Of a stretch of DNA of 64,000 nt, positions 56,629-64,000 are shown one piece after another (position 1 is the stretch's first letter; each line of letters opens with the position of its first letter). Location of the stretch: positions 8,421,645-8,485,644 of the forward strand of contig NC_091237.1 of the NCBI RefSeq assembly GCF_040958095.1, read 5' to 3'. The translations under genes and the position numbers were made by a program. This DNA comes from Procambarus clarkii. Lineage: Eukaryota > Arthropoda > Malacostraca > Decapoda > Cambaridae. The notes beneath the pieces were generated by a model. That model did not search any database, was not told where the DNA came from, and was given only the letters and a program-made list of their open reading frames with translations.

Positions 56629-57095
56629 ACCTAGTTAGGCTTGCAGGGGTTGAGCTCTGGATCTTTGGTCCCGCCTCTCAACGGTCAATCAACTAATGTG
56701 CAGGTTCCTGAGCATACTGGGCTCTATCATATCTACACTTAATGCTGTGTATGGAGTCAGCCTCCACCACATCACTTCCTAATGCATTCCATTTGTCTAC
56801 TACTCTGACACTGAAATTTTTTTTGTCTAACGTCTCTATGGCTCATTTGGGCACTCAATTTCCACCTGTGTCCCCCTGGTGTGTGTGCCCCTAGTGTTAA
56901 ATAGTCTGTTTTTATCTACCCTATCAATTCCTCTGAGAATCTTGTACGTGGTGATCATGTCCCCTCTAACTCTTCTGTCTCCCAGTGACGTGAGATTCAA
57001 TTCCAGTAGTCTCTCCTCGTAGCTTTTACTTTTCAGTTCGGGTACTAGTCTGGCGGCAAACCATTGAACCTTTTCCAGTTTAGTCTTATGCTTGA

Positions 57096-59520
57096 CTAGA
57101 TATGGACTCCCAGTTTAGTCTTATGCTTGACTAGATATAGACATCCTGGAGCCGCATACTCCAGGATTATTCTGACATATGTGGTATATAACGTTCTCAA
57201 AGATTCCTTACACAAATTTCTAAAGGCCGTTCTTATGTTAGCCAACCTGGCATATGCCGCTGATGTTATCATCTTGATATGAGCTTCAGGGGACAGGTCT
57301 GGCGTGATATCAACTCCCAGGTCTTTCTCTCTCTCTGACTCTTTAAGTATTTCATCTCCCAAATGATACCTTGTATCTAGTCTCCTGCTCCCTATACCTA
57401 TCTTCATTACAGTACATTTGATTGAGTTAAACTCTAACAACCATTTGTTCGACCATTCCTGCAGCTTGTCCAGGTCTTCTTGAAGCCTCAGGCTGTCCTC
57501 CTCTGTCTTAATCCTTCTCATAATTTTGGCGTCGTCAGCAAACATTGAGAGAAATGAGTCTATACTCTCTGGGAGATCTTTTACGTATATCAGAAACAGG
57601 ATAGGTCCGAGTACAGAGCCCTGTGGGACTCAGTTGGTTACTTCACGCCAATCTGAGGTCTCACCCCTCACTGTAACTCTTCTTCCTATTGTTTAAGTAC
57701 TCCTTTATTCACTGGAGCGCCCTACCAGTTACTCCTGCCTGTTTCTCCAGCTTATTCATCAGTCTTTTATGGGGTACTGTGTCAAAGGCTTTCCGACAAT
57801 CCAAAAAAATGCAGTCCGCCCATCTTTCTCTTTCTTGCTTAATCTTTGTGACCTGATCGTAGAAGTCTATTAAGCCTGTTAGGTAAGATTTACCATCCCT
57901 GAACCCATGTTGATGGATTGTCACGAAGTCTCTTCTCTCCAGATGTGTTACTAGGTTGTTTCTCATGATCTTTTCCATCACCTTGCATGGTATACAAGTT
58001 AAGGACACTGGCCTGTAGTTCAGTGCCTCTTGTCTGTCACCCTTTTTGTATATTGGGACTACATTAGCTGTCTTCCATATTTCTGGTAGATCTCCCGTTT
58101 CCAGTGACCTACTATACACTATAGAGAGTGACAAACAAAGTGCTCCTGCACACTCTTTCAATACCCATGATGAGATTTCGTCCGGCCCAACAGCCTTGCT
58201 CACGTCCAGCTCCAATAGGTGTCTCTTGACTTCATCTCTTGTAATTTTGAACACTTCCATGGTCACCTGGTTTGCTGCCACCTCTCCTAGCGCCGTGACC
58301 TCTCCTTGTTCTATTGTAAAGGCCTCCTGGAACTTCTTGTTGAGTTCTTCACATACTTCTTTGTCATTCTCTGTATACCTGTCCTCGCCTGTTCTAAGTT
58401 TCATCACCTGTTCCTTCACTGTTGTCTTCCTCCTGATGTGACTGTGCAGTAGCTTTGGTTCGGTCTTGGCTTTATTAGCTATATCATTATCATACCTTTT
58501 CTCAGCTTCTCTTCTCACACTAACATACTCGTTCCTGGTTCTCTGGTATCTCTCTCTACTTTCTGGTGTTCTGTTATTACTGAAGTTCCTCCATGCCCTT
58601 TTGTTCAGCTCCTTTACTTTCATGCATTCCCTATTAAACCACAGATTCTTCTTTTGCTTCTCAGTCTTTTCCTGTCGGGCTGGGATAAACCTGTTTACTG
58701 CCTCCTGACACTTTTGGGTGACATAGTCTATCATGTCTTGTACGGACTTAGTTCTGAGTTCTGTGTCCCATGGTATATCCCTAAGGAATTTATTCATCTC
58801 TTCATAATTTCCATTTTGGTACACCAGCCCTTTGTTTCCCAGTTCGTTTTTGGGGGAGATAATTCCTAGCTAATTCAGGTACTAAGAGCTCAATACACTG
58901 TGATCACTCATTCCCAAGGGGTCTTCCAACTTAACTTCCCTTATATCCGACTCATTTAGGGTAAATATCAGATCAAGCAAGGCTGGTTCATCCCCTCCTC
59001 TCATTCTTGTAGGTCCTTTGACCTGTTGATTTAGAAAGTTTCTTGTTGCCACATCCAGCAGTTTAGCTCTCCATGTGTCTGGTCCTTAATGTGGGTCTCT
59101 GTTCTCCAAATCTATCTTCCCGAGGTTGAAGTCTCCCATTATTTGTAGTTTGGATCCGTTCCTGCTAGCCACAGAAGCTGCTCTCTCTATTATATAGATG
59201 GTGGCCATGTTGTTTCTATCATATTCCTGTCTGGGTCTTCTGTCATTTGGTGGAGGGTTATATGTGACAACTACTATAATTTTCAATCCTCCAGTTGCTA
59301 TGGTGCCTGATACGTAGTCACTGAAACCTTCACAGCCCTGATTAACCATCTCTTCAAAACTCAAACCTTTTCTTATCAGCAAAGCTACACCACCTTCTCC
59401 TCTTCCTTCTCTCTCTTTCCTCACTACATAGTAGTCCTGTGGAAACACGGCATTTGTTATGTTTTCGTTAGCTTTGTTTCTGTGAGTGTTATTATGTCTG
59501 GGTTTTCTTCTAGTGCCCAT
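57096..59520 (-). pseudogene. CR1-like LINE ORF2 (endonuclease and reverse transcriptase), broken
   Basis: The endonuclease part (59520-59086) has VVTYNPPPNDRR and IMGDFNLGKIDLENR. The middle and first half of the reverse transcriptase (58824-57709) have YKKGDRQEALNYRPVSL and FLDCRKAFDTVPHKR. The remaining part (57545-57096) begins MFADDAKIMRRI, the catalytic FADD. Frame breaks lie near 59090, 58860, 57690 and 57100. It is more diverged from the 61027-63855 copy than the broken copy at 53520 is, so it probably represents an older subfamily. Confidence 0.88.
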
Positions 59521-59581
59521 TCTCCAAGTTCACTTGTTTTATTTGTAATTCCATCTATGTTAGTGTACATTTCCTTGAAGC

Positions 59582-60500
59582 TCACTTTCTTCTGTTTATT
59601 TTCTTATGCCCTTCTTGGTGAGCGTTCTGCTGGTGGGGGAAGCTGTTCACTGGGTGTGAAGATCTGTGAGGTGGTTTGCAGGGTCTCGGAGAATCTTGGG
59701 GTAAGGGGTGGCGGTTCAAGGGAAGGGGGGGACAGGTAGGGTATGGGGTAAGTAGATAGAGGGGACATGGAGGATACGGGGTGAGGGGGTGGAGGGATAG
59801 GGAGAGTATGGGATGAAGGGGGAGGGGGCAAAGGTGAGAGGGGGGACATTGTGGGAATGGGGGAGGGGTGACAGCATTGGAATGGGGTGGGGGTAGTGAG
59901 GGTTGGATGAACATTTGAGTGGGGACAGGTAGGGTGAGGGGAAGGGATTGTTTCAATGCAGAGGAGGGTGGCAGTGTTGCCCTCCCCTCTGGTGTAGCTG
60001 GAATGCTGGTTGTGGGTTCGACTCTTGTCTCTGGGACTGTTGTGTTGGATGCTGCTGTGATTTCCTGGTTTACTCCTTTCTCCCTGCACTTCCTCCTAGC
60101 CTCTGCTGCCCTGGTTCTCTCCTCCATCGTCCTGTCCCTCTCGAGGAATACTTTTTTGTATTCCTCCACATACTGCAGATGATTCTTCCTTTCTAGAATA
60201 ACCTCCTTCATGGTCTCGTTTGCAAACACCACCTTTACCAGTCGGTTTCTGTCCTTGTTGTACCAGCCCAACATGAAAATCTTCTCAATGTTTTGTTCAG
60301 CCCCTTTCATCTGTAACCTAATTCAATATCCTATGTACTGCCTCTCTGTTCTTGCTATTCCATTCCTGCCTTTTGGATCCTTCCTGTTCTTTGATGCCTA
60401 CAACTACCATTGATCTTCTTCTTTCCAGTAGCTGACTAGTGCACCTTGCTGCTTCCTGTGAGGTAGTTGCTTGCATGGCTACGTCCCTCACTGTGTCCAT
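59582..60500 (-). pseudogene. CR1-like LINE ORF1 (RNA-binding-like, Pro-rich)
   Basis: Two - strand frames (60500-60318 and 60310-59582) separated by a break near 60315. SMVVVGIKEQEG and RLVKVVFANETMKEVI resemble the two RNP motifs of an RRM fold. A charged helical segment follows (EYKKVFLERDRTMEERTRAA), then a long Pro/Ser/Thr-rich tail. It is placed just before ORF2, as in two-ORF LINEs. A role in binding element RNA is inferred. Confidence 0.65.
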
Positions 60501-60526
60501 TGCTTTTGAGCTCTTTCACACACACT

Positions 60527-60528
60527 GT

Positions 60529-60618
<90 letters not shown>
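60527..60618. repeat. (GT)n microsatellite
   Basis: About 90 bp of GT between the ORF1 start of one LINE and the tail of a SINE. Confidence 0.95.
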
Positions 60619-60620
<2 letters not shown>

Positions 60621-60908
60621 ATTCACCTAGTTATGTTTGTGGGGGTTGAGGTTTGCTCTTTTGGCCTGCCTCTCAACTGTCAATCAACTGTTTATTAACA
60701 ACTTTTTTTTTTCTCCACACCACACCCACACCCACACCCCAGGACGCAGCCCGTGACAGCTGACTAACTCCCAGGTACCTATTTACTGCTAGGTAACAGG
60801 GGCATTCAGGGTGAAAGAAACTTTGCCCATTTGTTTTTGCCTAGTGCGGGAATCGAACCCGCGCCATAGATAACGAGTCCTGCGAGCTATTCACCAGGCC
60901 CCTGGTAG
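60619..60908 (-). mobile_element. tRNA-derived SINE, third copy
   Basis: On the - strand: head at 60908-60840 with B-box GGTTCGATTCCCGC, body with CCTAGCAGTAAATAGG, a CA/CCC-rich centre (60717-60742), and a tail GTTGATTGACAGTTGAGAGG ending CTAGGTGAATACAC beside (GT)n. Confidence 0.85.
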
Positions 60909-61026
60909 CCAGTTTGTGTGTGTACTCACCTAATTGTATTCACCTAATTGTGCTTGCGGGGGTTGAGCTCTGGCTCTTTGGTCCCGCCTCTCAACCGTCA
61001 ATCAACTGGTGTACAGATTCCTGAGC

Positions 61027-63855
61027 CTATTGGGCTCTATCATATCTACATTTGAAACTGTGTATGGAGTCAGCCTCCACCACATCACTTCCTAATGCAT
61101 TCCATTTACTAACTACTCTGACACTGAAAAAGTTCTTTCTAACGTCTCTGTGGCTCATTTGGGTACTCAGCTTCCACCTGTGTCCCCTTGTTCGCGTCCC
61201 ACCAGTGTTGAATAGTTCATCCTTGTTTACCCGGTCGATTCCCCTGAGGATTTTGTAGGTTGTGATCATGTCCCCCCTTACTCTTCTGTCTTCCAGTGTC
61301 GTGAGGTGCATTTCCCGCAGCCTTTCCTCATAACTCATGCCTCTTAGTTCTGGGACTAGTCTAGTAGCATACCTTTGGACTTTTTCCAGCTTCGTCTTGT
61401 GCTTGACAAGGTACGGGCTCCATGCTGGGGCCGCATACTCCAGGATTGGTCTTACATATGTGGTGTACATGATTCTGAATGATTCCTTACACAGGTTCCT
61501 GAACGCCGTTCTGATGTTAGCCAGCCTCGCATATGCCGCAGACGTTATTCTCTTTATGTGGGCTTCAGGAGACAGGTTTGGTGTGATATCAACTCCTAGA
61601 TCTTTCTCTCTGTCTGTTTCATTAAGTACTTCATCTCCTATTCTGTATCTTGTGCCTGGCCTCCTGTTTCCACTTCCTAGTTTCATTACTTTGCATTTAC
61701 TCGGGTTGAACTTCAACAGCCATTTGTTGGACCATTCACTCAGTCTATCCAGGTCATCTTGTAGCCTCCTACTATCATCCTCTGTTTCAATCCTCCTCAT
61801 AATTTTTGCATCGTCGGCAAACATTGAGAGGAACGAATCTATACCCTCTGGGAGATCATTTACATATACCAGAAACAGTATAGGTCCAAGGACTGACCCC
61901 TGCGGGACTCCACTTGTGACGTCTCGCCAATCTGAGACCTCACCCCTCACACAGACTCGTTGTCTCCTGTTGCTTAGGTATTCCTCTATCCACCGGAGTA
62001 CCTTCCCTCTCACTCCAGCCTGCATCTCCAACTTTCGCACTAGCCTCTTGTGTGGCACTGTATCAAAGGCTTTCTGACAATCCAAAAATATGCAGTCTGC
62101 CCACCCTTCTCTTTCTTGCCTTATTTTTGTTGCCTGGTCGTAGAATTCAAGTAACCGTGTGAGGCAGGACCTGCCATCCCTGAACCCATGTTGATGCTGT
62201 GTTACAAAGTTCCTTCGCTCCAGATGCTCCACTAGTTTTTTTCGCACAATCTTCTCCATCAGCTTGCATGGTATGCAGGTTAGGGACACTGGCCTGTAGT
62301 TCAGTGCCTCCTGTCTATCCCCTTTCTTGTATATCGGGACTACGTTAGCTGCTTTCCAAATATCTGGCAGTTCCCCTGTTGCCAGTGATTTGTTATACAC
62401 TATGGAGAGTGGTAGGCTCAGTTCTCTTGCTCCTTCCTTTAGAACCCAAGGGGAGATTCCATCTAGGCCTATAGCCTTTGTCACGTCCAACTCTAGTAAA
62501 CACTTCCTTACTTCCCCACTGGTAATCTCAAACTCTTCCAGTGGTTCCTGGTTAGCTATTTCCTCACTTACCTCTGGAATTTCTCCTTGTTCTAAGGTGA
62601 AGACCTCCTGGAATTTCTTATTCAATTCCTCACACACTTCCTTGTCATTTGTAGTGAATCCTTCCGCCCCTATCCTTAATCTCATAACCTGTTCCTTTAC
62701 TGTTGTTTTTCTCCTAATGTGGCTATGCAACAATTTAGGCTGAGTCTTTGCCTTGCTTGCGATGTCATTTTCGTATTGTCTTTCTGCCTCTCTTCTCATC
62801 CTGACATATTCATTCCTGGCATTCTGGTATCTTTCTCTGCTCTCCAGTGTCCTGTTATTCCTATAGTTTCTCCATGCCCTTTTACTTTGCTGCTTAGCTA
62901 GCCTACATCTTTGATTAAACCATGGGTTTCTCATCTTCATTTCTCTGTTTTCATTTTGGACTGGGACAAACTTGTTCGCTGCGTCCTTGCACTTCTGCGT
63001 GATGTAATCCATCATATCTTGGGCCGTCTTTCCCCTGAGCTCTGTTTCCCATGCTATATCTGTTAGGAATTTTCTTATCCCCTCATAGTTTCCCTTTCGG
63101 TATGCTAACCTTTTGGTTTCGGTATCCCTCCTCGAGTTCAATAACCCTTCTTCAATCAAGTACTCAAACACCAGTACACTGTGGTCGCTCATTCCTACTG
63201 GGTCCTCAAAACCGATTTCTCTTATGTCGGAGTCGTTCAGAGTGAAGACTAGGTCGAGTCTCGCTGGTTCGTCATTGCCTCTCATCCTTGTGGGTTCTCC
63301 GACATGCTGGGTTAAAAAGTTGCTTGTCACCACCTCCAATAGTTTGGCTCTCCACGTATCCTCGCCTCCATGCGGTTCCTTGTTCTCCCAGTCAATCTTT
63401 CCGTGATTGAAGTCGCCCATGATGAGCAGGTGGGATCTATTTCTACAGGCAGCAGAGGCTGCCCTCTCAATTATAGTGTTAACTGCCTTGTTGTTGTTTT
63501 CATACTCTTGACTGGGTCTCCTGTCATTTGGTGGAGGGTTGTATATTACTGCTACTACTATTCTTGTTCCTCCCATTGTTATGGTGCCTGCTATGTAGTC
63601 TATGAACTCCTCACAGCCCGGGATGGCCATCTCCTTAAAACTCCATTCCCTTCTCATGAGTAGGGCCACTCCGCCTCCTCCTCTACCTTCCCTCTCTTTC
63701 CTTATTACTGTATACTCCTGGGGAAACACGGCATTCGTTATGATTCCAGAGAGTTTTGTTTCAGTGAGTCCGATTACATCTGGGTTAACTTCTTGTGCTC
63801 TTTCCCTTAGTTCACTTGTCTTGCTTGTGATCCCATCTATGTTCGAGTACATCAC
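61027..63855 (-). CDS. CR1-like LINE ORF2: endonuclease-reverse transcriptase, 942 aa
   Basis: An uninterrupted 942-codon frame. The N-terminal AP-endonuclease-like domain has MYSNIDGI, GLTETKL, IMGDFNHGKIDW, ARLDLVFTLNDS and MSDHSVLVFE. The reverse transcriptase has YKKGDRQEALNYRPVSLTCI, FLDCQKAFDTVPHKR, GVPQGSVLGPILF and the catalytic MFADDAKIMRRI. The C-terminal domain has LTTLEDRRVRGDMITTYKIL. It would nick target DNA and copy its own RNA at the nick. All expected motifs are present, so the copy could be recently active. Clade assignment (CR1/L2 group) is by motif style only. It may start slightly upstream of the chosen ATG. Confidence 0.93.
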   Translation of the reverse strand: MMYSNIDGITSKTSELRERAQEVNPDVIGLTETKLSGIITNAVFPQEYTVIRKEREGRGGGGVALLMRREWSFKEMAIPGCEEFIDYIAGTITMGGTRIVVAVIYNPPPNDRRPSQEYENNNKAVNTIIERAASAACRNRSHLLIMGDFNHGKIDWENKEPHGGEDTWRAKLLEVVTSNFLTQHVGEPTRMRGNDEPARLDLVFTLNDSDIREIGFEDPVGMSDHSVLVFEYLIEEGLLNSRRDTETKRLAYRKGNYEGIRKFLTDIAWETELRGKTAQDMMDYITQKCKDAANKFVPVQNENREMKMRNPWFNQRCRLAKQQSKRAWRNYRNNRTLESRERYQNARNEYVRMRREAERQYENDIASKAKTQPKLLHSHIRRKTTVKEQVMRLRIGAEGFTTNDKEVCEELNKKFQEVFTLEQGEIPEVSEEIANQEPLEEFEITSGEVRKCLLELDVTKAIGLDGISPWVLKEGARELSLPLSIVYNKSLATGELPDIWKAANVVPIYKKGDRQEALNYRPVSLTCIPCKLMEKIVRKKLVEHLERRNFVTQHQHGFRDGRSCLTRLLEFYDQATKIRQEREGWADCIFLDCQKAFDTVPHKRLVRKLEMQAGVRGKVLRWIEEYLSNRRQRVCVRGEVSDWRDVTSGVPQGSVLGPILFLVYVNDLPEGIDSFLSMFADDAKIMRRIETEDDSRRLQDDLDRLSEWSNKWLLKFNPSKCKVMKLGSGNRRPGTRYRIGDEVLNETDREKDLGVDITPNLSPEAHIKRITSAAYARLANIRTAFRNLCKESFRIMYTTYVRPILEYAAPAWSPYLVKHKTKLEKVQRYATRLVPELRGMSYEERLREMHLTTLEDRRVRGDMITTYKILRGIDRVNKDELFNTGGTRTRGHRWKLSTQMSHRDVRKNFFSVRVVSKWNALGSDVVEADSIHSFKCRYDRAQ

Positions 63856-64000
63856 CCTGAAACTGACTCTCTTCTGCTTCTTTTCTGGGGGGGACCTTTG
63901 GGATCTGGGGTGAGTGGGAGCTGGGGGGACCTGGCACGGGGGGATTGGTGGAGGAGGGAGGGCTTGGGGTGGTGGGGGAGAGGGGGAGGGTACAGGGGGT
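63856..64000 (-). CDS. Partial ORF1 C-terminus of the CR1-like LINE (Pro-rich)
   Basis: G-rich on the + strand, so Pro/Ser-rich on the - strand. It corresponds to 59600-59930 in the upstream copy. It is cut by the window edge, so reading frame and length cannot be judged. Confidence 0.4.

Larger units (their letters stand above)
60925..64000 (-). mobile_element. CR1-like LINE with near-complete ORF2 (runs off window)
   Basis: Tail at 60925-61026, ORF2 at 61027-63855, then the Pro-rich end of ORF1 beyond 63856 continuing past the window. It is the best-preserved LINE here. Confidence 0.9.

Overview
The window is repeat-dominated animal DNA with no recognisable host gene. Its (TA)n, (GT)n and (CA)n microsatellites, tRNA-headed SINEs whose tails match a CR1-like LINE, and many minisatellites resemble decapod crustacean (crayfish, lobster or shrimp) genomes. 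That attribution is inference from repeat style; no marker gene supports it.

The main content is two large Maverick/Polinton (adintovirus-like) DNA elements in the same orientation. Copy 1 spans 4328-18533 and is flanked by the 6-bp duplication GACGTC. Copy 2 spans 23666-36926 and is flanked by CATATC. Each begins AG and ends CT, has terminal inverted repeats of about 0.9 kb, and carries nine genes all on the + strand. The order is spliced protein-primed DNA polymerase B, packaging ATPase, retroviral-type integrase with chromodomain, a small basic protein, a 150-aa conserved protein, penton-like minor capsid protein, a small protein with adenain-type cleavage motifs, major capsid protein, and adenain-like cysteine protease. 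Both copies are defective and their breaks fall at different places. Copy 1 is intact for the ATPase, both small proteins, the penton and the GG-site protein; copy 2 is intact for the integrase and both small proteins.

PolB has three short 5' exons and its own AATAAA. A conserved TATA-containing block follows, then eight genes joined by overlapping stops and starts (ATGGTGA, ATGA, TAATG, TAATG, ATGA). At one junction a 42-nt intron-like segment, if removed, would bring stop and start to 2 nt apart. This looks like an early spliced replication gene plus a late polycistronic virion/integration unit using coupled termination-reinitiation.

Layout: 1-4327, foldback MITE and two copies of a dispersed ~2-kb repeat; 4328-18533, Polinton copy 1, with a solo-LTR-like insertion in its capsid gene; 18534-23665, unclassified DNA, minisatellites, a third copy of the ~2-kb repeat; 23666-36926, Polinton copy 2; 36927-43650, minisatellites, a decayed charged-repeat reading frame, a LINE endonuclease fragment, and an unoccupied paralogue of copy 2's target; 43650-46090, BEL/Pao retrotransposon remnant (-); 46090-51390, a fourth, broken copy of the ~2-kb repeat, SINE and MITE palindromes and unclassified DNA; 51390-64000, tRNA-derived SINEs and four CR1-like LINE copies, the last with a nearly complete 942-aa ORF2.
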